From Mangifera indica (lineage: Eukaryota > Streptophyta > Magnoliopsida > Sapindales > Anacardiaceae), in the NCBI RefSeq assembly GCF_011075055.1, contig NC_058149.1, positions 8,624,449 through 8,688,448 on the forward strand: a stretch of 64,000 nucleotides of DNA, given 5' to 3'. The notes under the pieces are model-generated. The model was not told the origin of the DNA, made no database searches, and saw only the letters and a program-made list of their open reading frames with translations. Of this stretch, positions 26,101 through 39,700 are shown in pieces. The first letter of the stretch is position 1. Every line of letters begins with the position of its first letter. The position numbers and the translations under genes are program-made.

Positions 26101-28879
26101 GTTTCAAACTCATTCCACTCTAAAATTACCCTGTTCACGTTGGTCTTCATGTATGGAATGACCATTCCTCACTAAGAATGCATGTTCCTTCTTATCATTT
26201 TCTTCTTCAACCAATTTTTTTCATATCAATCCAATTCAAGAGCTAATAATATTCATTCTCCACCTCATCAGTGCCTATTTCCTACAAAACAACATATAAT
26301 CAAAATTAGGATATCATTGAGATTGCAATTGACCAAAATTCAATTTAAAACTAAGTAATTAGGAATATAAAATATAGTATAAATGTGAGCTTAACATTAT
26401 CCAAAATATATGTGTTAAATGAATAGAAAAACCATGTAAAATGAGTATGACTTCTTGTTGCATTACTTTTATTACAGTTTTATTGTATAAGTCTATAGTT
26501 AAAGATAGATGTGTTAAAGCAAACAAATAACACAAAAAGAGTATACATCAAACTCAAGAAAACATTATATAAACTTTATGGGATTTGCTTTCTAGTTCTT
26601 TTTGGAATGATAGAATATTTTTTAGGTACTATTGTACTGGTGCAAAAAGGAAGATACTTTTTTTAGATGCATTTCCCACTACTGAAAGCTATGGCTTGAT
26701 TATTGCAATTTTACCCACAAATTCTCTAAGATATCCTTTATCAATAAGGTTTTTAATAGCTCTTAAGAGATCTTGACAATGGTCAATTTCATAGCCAATA
26801 TCATGGTGATAAAGCTAGACCTTTCATAGGTTTGCCTAGCATGGTCTCCTTTCATTAATCTAGGTTGCAAAAATAATCCCTTGTGCTTATGGGTTGCATA
26901 AATCTAGCCAAAGGGAACAATTATGAGATATTTACCACATGGACTTAGGTATATTTTAAGCCTATTTGTTCAAGGTTTTTTAATACCTATTGTTGTTTTC
27001 CAACAACTTTTTTTTTGAATTTCTTTTGTCAGTTGTGAAAGATCTTATAGCAATAGAATAGGAGTCAATGAAGTATGTCGCATGGTGGTTAAGAGGAATA
27101 TCTTTTCCCTTGATGTCCAGCTCATTATTCTTTGCTACTAGAACATCAAAGGCATGGGAAAATTTTCCTAGCATATGCATTAAGTTGCATTCACCCACCT
27201 TTTTTTGGTTCAATGAGCATGCAACTAGTTAAGCATATCTAGTTTATAGGTCTAATGACCTAATTTGAGTTAGTTGTCACAATCGATTATAATAGTAGTG
27301 TGAAGGCACATTGAGGGAATGTTGTCCTTTAGATTAGAGGCATGTTCCATGTGTTTGTAGGTCTTATCCACTATTTGTTGTTTGGACTTGATGGCATAGG
27401 ATACCTTGTTTATTGTAACTAGACAACAAGCCCATGTGTTGAATTGATTGGCAAACAAAGTTTGCTTGATTGAAATCCTATCTTGTTGTTTAGAAACATT
27501 ACTCATCGGGTTACATTCGACCATCTTCTCTAGATAGGCCCGATGGGGACTCAAGTGGTATTGTATTAGTGTCCTTACGATTAGGTAATCTAGGCTACTT
27601 ATCCTGTCTTTAGCCAAGATCGTACTACTTCTAGGTATGTTAGCTCTTTGGACTGCGATTTTTGGTTTAAAGTATGAACCTAATTGAATAGGATATGGTG
27701 TTTTACACTTAAGAATATTTTGAGGTTTTTCCTACCATTGGTTTTCTATTTGGAGTTGATAGGTTCAAGGCAAAAGGTGCGTTAATGAGAATTAGGAGTT
27801 CTTTGGTTGTTGTTCAATCACTACCATTGGCGTCAAGAGGGAGTAGAATTTGGGGATTGTGTAAATGTTTACATATCTATTCTCCTTCTAAAGGTAAGCC
27901 TTTTTGATGAGGTAGACACTATTAGGGTAACATGGTTATTTATCAAGCAACATTAGGGGAGTCGCCTTTGGCTAGTTTTGGTTAGGCATCCACATTGTAA
28001 TATGGCTGCAAGATATTAGCCATTCAAGTTGGCGAACTAGATTTTGCAGATTAGGGTGTTTATAGGCTATTATATATATTCTTTGATGATTGGTTATTCA
28101 AGACCTTCATGTGCCATCTTCCATGAGTCATTGAAGGAATATATTAGCTAAAGTATTCAATGAAAAATATGGCAAAAGCCCTCCTTCTAGCAGCAAATTA
28201 TTAATGAGATTTTTTGTCAGAAACTATATTACACACTTTAAAGCTTTGTGCAACTCAGGCTATGGTAGTAGCATTAGAATATGATAAGAATGTATACTAC
28301 TATGGATGGTTGGAATATTTACGTCCATAAAATAACTATCAATTTATGTGTATTCAATCTCAGAGTGTCTCTCTCCTTTTCTCATATTGGTCTGTTATAT
28401 CTATAAGACTTATAAAAAGAAGTGGCATTCAAATTAGGATAATCATGAGATTCCTAATTCAAACATAATTTTTAGGAATTGCTTATTTTCTAATTAAACT
28501 AAAAAAAATATTTACAATATAAAAAATATCTTGTGTGAAAGGTAGAGATTCCTTCCTTTTGTTAATACTAAAGAAAGATGGAAAATCATTATAGAGGCAT
28601 TTGAATAAATTTCTTGCTAAACAGAAGTCTTCTTGCAACTCAGAGTGAAATATCCACCTATATGTTTCAATCACTGGTTAAAACGGTTCGGACTACTAAT
28701 TTCTTTGAATAGATATCTTGAGGGCTAAAGAACATTGTAATTTCTACTAAATGAGAGATGATATCGGTATTTTTATCCTTATTTAAGAAATAAAAGTTTA
28801 ACTGAGGTGACACTAAAAAGCTAATGCATGTATATCACATAATAACCATCATAAATTCATGAAGGTGATATGGGTGATA
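26100..28879. other. gene-less stretch with two unidentified minus-strand open frames
   Basis: Open minus-strand frames at 27617-27270 (115 codons) and 27213-26980 (77 codons) lie in tandem and could be pieces of one decayed reading frame. Neither shows a motif or family I recognise. Codon content is unremarkable and no splice-supported extension was found. A retrotransposon gag origin is possible but not shown. Confidence 0.3.
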
Positions 28880-28888
28880 TAATAACTA

Positions 28889-29826
28889 GGGAGAAGGACT
28901 ATTTCCTACCCAACTTTAGATGCGTTTTCAAAATGTCATCCATGGCAGATGAAAATCCACTTTTCTCACCCATGCCCAAACTGCCGTCCAATTTTTCAGT
29001 TAGGGACAGGGGCAAAATCGTCATTTACTATTTAAAACCTTAAAACTTTAAAATTTTACCGTTTCCCCCCTTCAGGTTTTAAAAACTAATAACTAACCCA
29101 TCCTCAAAGTTTGAAAAGTTTAGATTTTACCCCTAGGGTTTGCTTCCTTCACCGGTCACCACCGACGGCCGACGTAGTCGACCGATCTCCCATCTTCGAC
29201 TACAAAGGACGACCCTTCGTCGCCCAGATCTGGACGATGAAGCGTCGTCCAGATTTGGAAGAACAGACGAAGGACGACGCTTCGTCGTAGCCTCTGGACC
29301 ACGCAACGAGCGACGAAGGACTGCGAAGAGTCGTCCTTAGTCGTCTGGGTGGAGCGACGAAGAGAGATCTCTTCATCGCACCACCGCCATCGCACTAGGA
29401 GGAGGAGGCCGGTGAAGACGTCGGAGACGACTTCGGGAGATGCAGTTGAAGAATGTGGGTGAAACTGCTAGTTTTGAAAGTTATGGGGGGCGGCTACATT
29501 TTGAAAAATATGGAAACCCTAGGTTTGGGAGTGGAAATGTTAGTTTTCAAAGTTTAAAAACTTTAGGTAAGGTGAAATGTTAGTTTCTAAAACCTAAGGG
29601 GGGTGAATGGTAAAACCCTTACATCAATTTTGGGATGAATTTTGCAGACTAAATTGAGGGGTATTTTTATCTTTTCATCTAACAAGGGTAAAATGGATAT
29701 TTTACTCTTATGCAAACAGAAATCATCCATATTAACGGCTCATGGGTGGAAAAAGTGGATTTTCATCTGCCGTGGGTGACATTTTGAAAACGCATTTAAA
29801 GTTGGGTGGGAAATAGTCTTTCTCCC
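28889..29826. mobile_element. LTIR (MULE-like foldback) element, copy 3
   Basis: 938 bp, ends GGGAGAAGGACTATTTCCTA and inverse GGGAGAAAGACTATTTCCCA, with perfect 9-bp flanks TAATAACTA (28880-28888 and 29827-29835). The long arms pair, for example ATGGCAGATGAAAATCCACT with its reverse complement near 29750. The GC-rich centre (29150-29420) is full of self-complementary CGTCGTCC/GGACGACG motifs that give open frames on both strands; these are unlikely to be genes. It is a divergent member of the GGCCAAAGG family. Confidence 0.92.
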
Positions 29827-29836
29827 TAATAACTAT

Positions 29837-29982
29837 CAATAAAACTATGTGCACAACTTTTATGCACAAATAATAATGTGTCATTATATGATTAAGTATT
29901 ATTTAATTTTTAATTTTCAATTATTCAATCATATAATAACACATTATTGTTTGTGTATAAAATTATACATATAACACTACTT
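29837..29982. mobile_element. small MITE (ACTATGTGYACA family), copy 2
   Basis: 146 bp, left end CAATAAAACTATGTGCACAA, right end the inverse of AAGTAGTGTTATATGTATAA. Perfect 9-bp flanks AATAACTAT (29828-29836 and 29983-29991), one base offset from the duplication of the LTIR element next door. The arms pair through TAATAATGTGTCATTATATG. No coding capacity. Confidence 0.9.
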
Positions 29983-29991
29983 AATAACTAT

Positions 29992-30796
29992 TGAACTCTA
30001 GATATTTTTACCTTTGCAAGTGATGGGGACTAAAACAACACTTCCCAATCAAAAACAGCAGAAGACTTAAATCATTGGTCCAATATTCATTAATCGGCCC
30101 AATGGAACAATGAACATGTACAACTCCAATAAGAAATAGGCCAGCGTGCCCAATCCCCCCATAACCAACAAACATAATTTTACCACAAGTCTTCATGCTC
30201 CGCTTATTGAATAAGGCCAAGTCGGGATTTTTCCATTGAAAAACCAATAACAATTCTTTCAAACTCAGGATTCGCGAATTCAAGCAAAAATGTCACATTG
30301 CGGAAGAACATGCGTTGACATAATAGTGGACCTTATAACACAGATGTTCAAAAGTAACAAATCGTATACATGGGAAACGAGTATGAGAAGCTGCATTGCA
30401 ATTGCAACAAAAACTTTAAATTGTAATTCAAATTCAAAAGAAATCTTTCTCTCCGGGGGATTTTCTTTCTGTTTTTTTTTTTTTTACTTTTTCATTCTCA
30501 ACATGATCTTTCTTCTTGAATACCAAATGGATTAGCCACTAAAACACAATAAATCCGAACCACAACTACATCTCAAAAGTAAAAGCGGGGCATCCGCTAT
30601 TACCAAAATACTCAGCCTCACCATGGATTAATGAAACCTGGGATCAAACTTAAAAGGAAAAACAGAAAAAAAAAAATTATTCTCTGAATTGAACTATATA
30701 TATGTTACAAATCCTCTAGAAGGATCGCTGATCTACCTTCTAACTAGCAGCAAGAGAGGTTGGGCAAGACACAAATTAAAAACCACTAGTACAACC
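29992..30796. other. 3' flank of CNOT10
   Basis: No independent gene was recognised. The part next to 30797 is presumably the 3' untranslated region of the minus-strand CNOT10 gene. Small open frames on both strands at 30008-30535 match nothing I know. A definite poly(A) signal could not be assigned. Confidence 0.4.
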
Positions 30797-33700
30797 TCAG
30801 CAAGACTGACTCAATTGTAAACCACTGGAGAGGAAACTCACGTGACTACACTGTTTTAGCCTGGCAATAGCTTCTTGCGACTTGCCAAGCATGAGATCCA
30901 CGTATATTGCAGTCATGGTGGCTTCTGCATTTCTAGGTAACAGGGACAATGCTTGTGTCACAAACTGATGGGCTCGATCCAGTTCTCCTTGCACTGCATA
31001 CAATGCAGCAATATTTGCGTAAAGGGTTCCACGTGCCTCTTCTGGCTTTGGTAAGATAATATCTTGACAGTCCTCTGGGGAAGAATTCTTAACAGACACC
31101 GATCCCCCATTTAACTCTTCACAATCAACAGTTTTCTGCCCTCGCCATTGTTCACAGTCTTCTTGACTGAATGGCAAATCAACATTATTACCTTCAGACA
31201 GATATTTCAAGAAATGCTCTGCAGCTTCTTTAGGCTTGCTCAGTAAGCAGAGTGCCTCTGCTGCATATACATGACCCAAAAAGATGTAAATTCTCGAACA
31301 ATCTGGGAGTTCCAAGAGAGACCTTGCAGCAAAGAGGGCCTTCACAGGATTTTCCAGTTCCAACTCTACAAATGCCAAGTTTGCAAACAGAGCTTGCTTA
31401 ATCATTAGGATTTCTCTTCTACAAATATCCTCATAACAAGACACAGAATTCTGTATGATCTCCAGAGTTGTCCCTCCTTTTTGCTCTTTGGCATCCCCAT
31501 TTGCAGTAACCTGACCTAAGCCTACTGGTATCTTGGAATCAATTCCAGGTATGCTTTTGTGGTTTGAATACTTTGACGATGCTGATTCACTGAATTCATT
31601 TCCCTCCACAAATGAATTATGGGGCAAACCAAACTTCGAATAATTTGAGTCAGGAAAATTCAATAAGTGCAAGGCATTAGTGAGACACTGCCGTGCAAGA
31701 GATAAAGAAAGCTTCGGCTGCGCATCACTGCCAAAAAGTAAGTCATGTTTTTCTACAGAATCCACATGCCCCTTGTTAGAAATACCTTCCTCAATTAGAA
31801 GATGCCTCCATTTCCCTCTGCCAACTACATGAACTCTCACTTCTGATCTGTCAGATGGAGCACAACCTGCCACAGTTAGTCCCTTTTCCAAAGCCATTAA
31901 GCAGCATTCAGCAAGTCTAAGCCACAAGAGAGGCCGTTTGTAAAAAACTAAGCTTGCCTTCTGGAAACAGCGAGCAGCTAATATTGGCTTTCCACAAGCC
32001 AGATACTGCACACCACAGTTATATGTTATGAGGAGAGATTTATCCTGGGAGAAAGTTAATAGCTTAGGAGGCTTGTCCTTCCGAAGGGATGCAGAATTAC
32101 TTAGTGCCTTGGAAAAGAAAAGTGATGATACATGGCACTTGCTGAATTGGTAGTAAATGCAACCAAGATTGTTGTTAAACATGCTTGAAATAGCCATCTC
32201 TGTCCGGCTACTTGATGCCAATAACAACTTAATAGCTTTGCGGTGGTTCCCACGAGCAAATTCAAGTTGGGACTTCAAGAAAAGAGCCATGGATGAATCC
32301 CTCCCACGTGCAATGTTCATAGCATGCTTGACTTCGCGCTTTGCTTGCTTCAGGTTTCTAGTGAGAAGAAGAAAGCGAACCTTGTATAGTTGCAACTTGA
32401 GCTTCAGATCAACAGTAGAGATAGATTTATCAAGTAGGGTCCTTGACAGATCATTTACACATGAAAGACCAATCGGCCTCACTAAATTCTGACCACTGAT
32501 CTCCAGAGTTGACAATGCCAACACTGTATCATCCTCAAGTGTCTCCTCTGATAAAGTTCTTGTTAAAGGACTTTCAGAGGCATTTACACTAGCAGCTAAA
32601 TCTGAATTAGAACCATCTGCAACTGATGAACCTGCTGGAACAGCGGAATATTTTGCAAGTAGATTAGCGGACTGTTGCAGTGCCATGCTTCCAGAGTCAC
32701 CTTGACTCACACAACCGACACCGAAAATTTTTTCCAAGTAAATTAAAACATCCTGAGGAAATCAAGAAAAAAAATTGAGAAGATTTAAATATCAAACCAA
32801 TGAAGTAGACACAAACTGTGAAGAAAACAAGATATTTTATACAAAAATAAAACCTTCATTATCACAGACCAAAAATGTTCACAACAAATATGAAGATCAT
32901 CAACTAAATATCAAACGGCTTATCATCTCTCTCTTTCCATCATAGAAACACAAAATAGGAAGGGAAAACGTAAAAGCCAACCTTACAAACTATTTGATTA
33001 AATGATTTTCAAACCATCTCAAGTACAACCCATAAAAAGCAATATCCATTGTAAATTGCGGATTATGAAGGAGCCCAAAATACCTTCTGTGCATATAGGT
33101 TCAATATATATGGATGGTCCAGCAAGTTGTTTTGTTCATAAATTACTTGGAACTTTAAGTTATCATAAATCTTAATAAAAATTTCACTACTTGATAAAAA
33201 AATACACCTTAAAGTTTACATACCATAAGTAAAAGCACTAGTTGGAATAGTTTTCAACAAAATTACTACATAAACATCAGAATGTTGAACTCAGTGACTT
33301 ACACTAATTAACGTTCAGTACTTCAACAATGAGGACTAAAGTATTAGAGATTACAACCCAATTTTAAAAAAATGATTAAATTAAATGAATAGTCATCTTA
33401 ATCAGAAAATGATTGTATAAGCAACATTTGTGTCCAAACATAACCTCACACTATTCATTTAAAGATACCAATGAAATGAAATGAGGAACAAAAAATTCCA
33501 GATCCTTGTGAACCAATTTTATTACATACACATCATCTAGCAAAATCATGACTCCCATCCATCAAGAGGCCCCCATATTGTGTCAAATTAGAACATAGAT
33601 TATTTTTTCTTTCGGTGATATCCAGGTAAAAAGAGATATTTACCCCTTGCTATATTTGTTAAAATAAAACCAATGCTATCAAAATTTTGAAAGGCAAAGA

Positions 33701-36700
33701 GATAAAAGTCCAATATCATAGCCTCAAAAAATTCCAAGCTAGGAAATACTTAATAAGAAAGCAGATCACACATCATAAAATCCTCAAATAGTGAAATCCA
33801 TCATCAATCCAAGGCTCACAGAATTACACAACCAAACACATGAACATTTCAATGAACTTACACTCTCAAGTCATGTAAAGGACAAAATTATGACCATATG
33901 CTACTTATCATCACTATACGTAAGTTAGAGGGAGGCATAAACATGCTCTTTACAATAGAAAGCTATACTCAACTTCAGACTTATCCTTTCAAAAATCCAA
34001 TCATACCCAAATTTCAGCAATTAGGGTATAAACAAGGTCCAAGCACAGAATAAGCATTGATCACATGATAAAACTTTCTTTTTTCATTTGATAACCCAAA
34101 ACTCCTTCAACCTTCCCTCATGTTCACCAAGCTCCAAATTAGGGGCTATTTCCAAACCTCATTCAATACATTGAAAAATATGATATAAACCTAATATAGT
34201 GGGCTATTTTTGGTTTAGAATTGGGCTGCTTTGTCTAGAAGTCCAGACTTCAACCTTCCAAGGCCTGCTAATTCTACTTTCTTGTTGCTTTGTGTAGATA
34301 AGGAACTTTTAGCAAAATGTTTGAGACACTGAAAAAGATAATCAGTAAAGAGAAACTGCTCTCAGATTGAGAGACTTCACTTTCTTCCTTCTCTCTTGTT
34401 TCTTGTATTCTCTTCTCATTCTTTTCTTTCACGTTGCATCAGTGGTATCAGAGCCTCAACTTCTTGCAAAATCAAAAAATTTCTACATCTGCTCATCAAG
34501 AATGGGTTGCCAAGATGATGGGATACAACTATGAGATCCCGTATAGAAAGGGTATCCACAACAGTCACAGATGCAACATCAAGAAGGCCTGAACTTGACA
34601 CTCCCACCTTGCAAGCAATGACAATTATCAAACGAAATTGCTCAAAACGATTATTACTTCCTGGATCAAAGACAATTCCTTACAGTTTCTTGTTTTAGAA
34701 CATGGAAACTCTAACAGCCACTCCAAGTAGTAGATCAATAACAGAGAGAGAGCAAACTGGTGGTAGGTAATGACTTGGAATTGTAAAAAGAAATAATGCA
34801 ATTTTTCCACAACAGCTCTCAAGGTGGTCACTCCGGGGTCCAAGCCACCATGAAGAGGATCAATAGCATACTCTATTGAAAGGGATTAAAAAGAGCAGTC
34901 AGGGAGCAGGATTGAGAATGTCCAATATTTCAACAACTTAAGTATGATGCTGCAGCAAGCCCAAATCTCTTGCAACCTTTAACAATACCATAGTGAGTTT
35001 GGTGTGACATTTTAATGGCTTCATAGAAGAGCTGCCCAAATCTGGTGGAAAATATGTGATCATGGTGATAGTTAACAAACTGAGCAAATCTGCTCATTTC
35101 CTAGCTCTTGCGCATCCTTTCACTGCTTTGACAGCAGCTCCAACATTTTTGGATCAGATTTATAAACTCCATAGAGCACCCGCTGATTTGGTATCTGACC
35201 AAGACGAGGTGTTTCTCAGTCACTTTTGGCAAGAATTTTTCAAATTACTAGGCACTCAACTTCATCTCTCCACTGCATATCACCCTCAAATGAATGGTCA
35301 AACCAAATTGGTCAATCAATGTTTTGAACCCTATTTAAGATGCATGACTAGCAAGCGCCACTAGGAATAGGTTATGTGGTTACCATTAGCTGGGTGGTGG
35401 TACAATACCACATTTCATATTTCTATACATACTACTACTTATGAAGCAGTCTATGGCACTGCCAAAGAGCTCTTGTCTATTGCCATATTTTTTGCAGGAT
35501 TCGATGGTGGCATCTGTAGACCAAAGCCTGCAAGCTAGAGAAGCAGCTATTAAACTTATAAAGTTTTATTTGCAACGAAGATAAACTTGCATGAAATTTT
35601 TGGCTGATACAAAGAGGATTGAGAAGAGCTTTAGAGTGGGTGATTGGGTGATTGGGTATGTGTTAAGTTGCAGCACTACAGGCATCATACAGTAGTCAAT
35701 GGGAGCTGCGCGAAGTTATCTCTGCCAAGTACTTTGGACCATAACATGTGTTGGCAAAGATAGGTGTTGTCAAATACAAGCTTCAATTACCTCCAGAGGC
35801 TCACATTCACACCACTTTTCATGTGTCCCAACTGAAGAAACACATTGGCAATACACTGCCCCAGTCCCAATTGCCTATGATAAAAGCAGATGGTACTATT
35901 TCAAAGGACCCGTAGCAACTCTGGATTAAAGAGTTGGAAGATGAGGTCACAGAGTGGTGACTGAAGTCTTAGTGCAGTGGTCTAATAGTTTTCCTAAGGA
36001 TGCCACCTGGGAAATTTTTTTATGACCTGCAGCAACAATTTCCAGACTTTCATCCTAGACGACAAGGATTTTCTCATGCGGGGGATATTGATATAGACCT
36101 CAGTATAGTGGGCTATATTTGGTTCAGAATTGGGCTGCTTTGTCTAGAAGTCCAGAAGCCCAAGGCCGGCTAATTCTACTCTCTAGTTGCTTCGACATTG
36201 AACAAGATATTCAGTAAAGAGAAACTGCTCTCACATTGAGAGACTTCACAAACTTTCTTCCTTTTCTCTTGTTTCTTGTACTCTCTTCTCATCCTTTTCT
36301 TTCAGGTTGCATCAAAATAACACCTCCCAATTGCACAATACCAGTCAACATAAACATGGAAGTATCCAAATACTTTATCAAAATCAAATGAAGAATCAAA
36401 ATCATTAGAAACTACCAAAAACTTCTTTTTTCCGAAAGTACTACTTTATGGTAGATTATTGTTTTGCCGGCTGTGCGAAAAACAAGACCATGCTCTGGAA
36501 AGGTTTATACAAAAAGATTCTTACTGCCAAGTAGATTCATTTCCTCCAAAATCCACTCACATAAACTTAAAAGGTAGAAGCAAGAATCATAGTACCAAAA
36601 CCTTCCACCAGATGGACTTATGAGCTTAAAGTTAACAATCCACCAACATTACTTCAAACATAATCATCTCATTCCTTAAACCAGAAAGGGAGGAAACTAA

Positions 36701-39700
36701 AACATATCACAGAAAATTTTCAAAAAATGCCAAATAACAATTATGATTATATTTACTTAAACCAGAAAAGGGAGGAAACTAAAACATGTCACAGAAAATT
36801 TTCAAAGAATGCCAAATAACAATATGATCATATTTACTTACAGCAGATCTCGATGCATCATGGCATGCAAGAGCAATATCAAGCAACAAGAGGCAAATTT
36901 GAAGAGCTGTTGTCTGCACATTAGATAGAAAAGCAATTAACACAGAATTACATCAACCAAACCAAAATAGTCAAGAGGAAAAATTATCATACCTCTTCTA
37001 TCGGTTCAATATTTTGATATAAAGGTTCTAGTATTGATAATGCCTTTGCATATTCATGAAGATGAAACCAGATAACCGCCTATCCAAAAACAATTTCAAA
37101 AAAACAATCAATCCAAAAAGGAAAAAATAAAAAATTTAAAATTTCTTATTATTCAACAGAAATGCATCAATAAGTTAGCCACACAGATTCAAGGAAACAT
37201 ACAATGTTTAGTTTTGCCACAGAAGCGTCAAATTCATCCATGTAAACGAAACTGCCACTATTTGCAGCAGAAAATTGATGACCTGATGCGTCGCTGCCTT
37301 TTGAAGCCAAAATAGCTTTGTTTCCAAGATTGCTAGAATTCTCAACATGTTCTCCAGATGAATGTGCAAGTTCTTCACTTCTCTTCTAATCCAAGGCCAA
37401 TTAAACGAAAATCAGAAGACTAAATTATAATAGAAATATACAATCAACATAAAAATATCACAATATTGCAAAACAAAAAAAAATTAAACCATCTGCATTA
37501 AATCTTTCATAACAGTCATTAGTATTATGAACATCCTTTCTGATCGGATTTTTAAAAATAACACAGAAAAAACAACAAAAGACTGCCCTCTCATGAGAGA
37601 TCAAGGACAAATGGAGGACATCTAAACTGAACCCAGTAAGCATTCAAGTCCAAACTACATTGGGCTACAGAAATCTCTCATGACATCTAATCAGCTTCAA
37701 CTTCTCAAAAAATATATCCCCCATCCAACCAATCTAACTAAGCAATTCAGGTCAAATTTTGCACATATAAACAACAAAACTGTGCATACATAATAAAAAA
37801 AATAATCAGAAATGCACTGGGCATACTTCTTAAGAAAAGTGGATGAAATATAACCAAAAAAAATTGCAAAAACTTTAAAATAACACAAAATTGGTAATTC
37901 GGTGAGTGCATCTATCACATCAAGCCATCCAATATCAATGTTCATCCTTATTGGTGCAAGATCTGCCTCTCCATTAGCCAAAAGATTCATGCCTTTATCA
38001 ATCTACTTCAATATGTATAAATTAATTATATATAGAGAGTACTTCTCAAAGAGTAGATCGCTTTCACATACGACCAAGAATTTCAATGAAAGGGCTCTTC
38101 AATATGAAAATTAGCACACCACTATATCTTTTAAGTTACAGTATTCACAAATCCCTACCACTTTGTATCAGATTCCACCAGATTAACATTATTTTCATAA
38201 AGCCAATCCAAAATAATCCACTATAAGAAATATCTACCAACTGCAGGTTAAGATAAAACAGAAAAAGGTCATCATCTAATGCTTCTTGGCTAAAGTAAAT
38301 TCAAGAAAAAGAGACACTCTTTTCAGTCAATAAAGAGTATCAAACTTATCTTCTATAACAGAAAAGAAGAACAAATACTGATATTAATAACACACAAATC
38401 TCCAACTGCATTGATTGAGAAGATAGAGATATTTTTTGTTAATTTATATCAGGTCATGTCATTATTCAGACAGAAGCAGCCAGGCATGCCAGAAAGCAAG
38501 CCAGAATTTTTATCTTCTTTTATTTATTTAAAAAGAGATAAAGTCATCCCAGATATAGAAACAAAACATTGTTAAATTCCCAGTAGAAAATACTTAATTA
38601 GAAAGAAATGATAAGCACACTACCATAAGTAAAATTCTAACAACATACATTTATTTCCTTCTCTTCTATATAGATGAGAACCATCAGAACCTTCACAAGA
38701 TTTTTCAAACATTTAACACCAAGGAAAAAAGAAAAAAGCCTAGTTCATGTACATGGTATTCCAGTTTCTTTCCTGTGTTCTTTTTCATTTTTTGATCATG
38801 CGTTGAGTTCTGAACACAATAAGTTAAAAAATTGCCACAAGACTGATCAGGAAAAGAAGGAAAATTCCAGAAGACTCCAATAGGACTAGAAAAGCTCTGT
38901 ACACAAAAGAAAGCTCTAAAATGTTTATGAGATATAACTTGGCAGCATTATGCATAATATGCACAATTCACTGATGATATGTGCATGTGTGAGCAGCTGC
39001 ATACATGTAAACCCAGATAGAAAAGATAGTATCATACCTTCACATTATTAAGTGAATCAAGCAACTTCTTTGCATCTGTACAACCATCCCGGCAATATTC
39101 CGCAATTGCAATGTTATGTAGAATCTGAAAAAAAAGAAAATCCTTTTATACATTAACTTAAAAGATCCACCAAACTGCAGTGACACAAGCAAAAAGACAG
39201 CGATGCTATTTTGTCAACCATATGACCATAAAAACAACTAGAATTATGCTTTCAAAAAAAACTGCACAAACATTGTTGAATCAGGATCAAAGTCAAAAAT
39301 TAATTGCCAGTTACATCAACTTCATTTCCAGTATTCCCATAGAGCACTTGCTTGCAACAATATCATACTCATTCATTTGCATGTAGGAGAAAATTAATAA
39401 CATTCATATCTTAATGAAAAACAATCAAATTCTAATATTCTAAGGAAACAAAATAATTAATAATATTTTGATTGTGGCTAGGATCTCTTTAAGATCAAAA
39501 AACAAAAAATCAGAAACCTTCTTCGGAACAAATTAGAATGAGCAAAGCTATTATAGTATGCATGAACCCCTACCAAAAGAGAAAAAGTTACTGGTCACAA
39601 TCAAGCCCAGAGACCAGAATCCATACTTGTTGAGTCCTGAACTTGTTGCAATTAGCAGAAAATCTAGACTGTTGTAGACTAGTGGTTTTATATTTTCTCA

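Larger units (their letters stand above)
34181..36314 (+). mobile_element. LTR-retrotransposon relic in CNOT10 intron 5
   Basis: Complete outer structure, antisense to the host gene. The 5' LTR (34181-34441) and 3' LTR (36089-36314) both run TGATATA...GTTGCATCA, with identical 5-bp target duplications AAATA (34176-34180, 36315-36319). TGGTATCAGAGC at 34443-34454 is the initiator-Met tRNA primer-binding site, and GCGGGGGATAT precedes the 3' LTR as polypurine tract. Only about 1.65 kb of interior remains, against several kilobases in intact relatives. The LTRs have many differences, and the 3' copy lacks about 35 bp, so the insertion is not recent. Confidence 0.95.

Noticed and set aside
29140..29395. 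R/D/S-rich frames on both strands
   Set aside because: They result from self-complementary GACGACG sequence in the centre of an LTIR element.
32157..32492. Plus-strand 111-codon frame
   Set aside because: It is the antisense of the long CNOT10 coding exon.
34416..34843. Minus-strand frames of 71 codons in the CNOT10 intron
   Set aside because: They lie in the LTR end and decayed gag region of a plus-strand retroelement and have no splice-compatible place in CNOT10.
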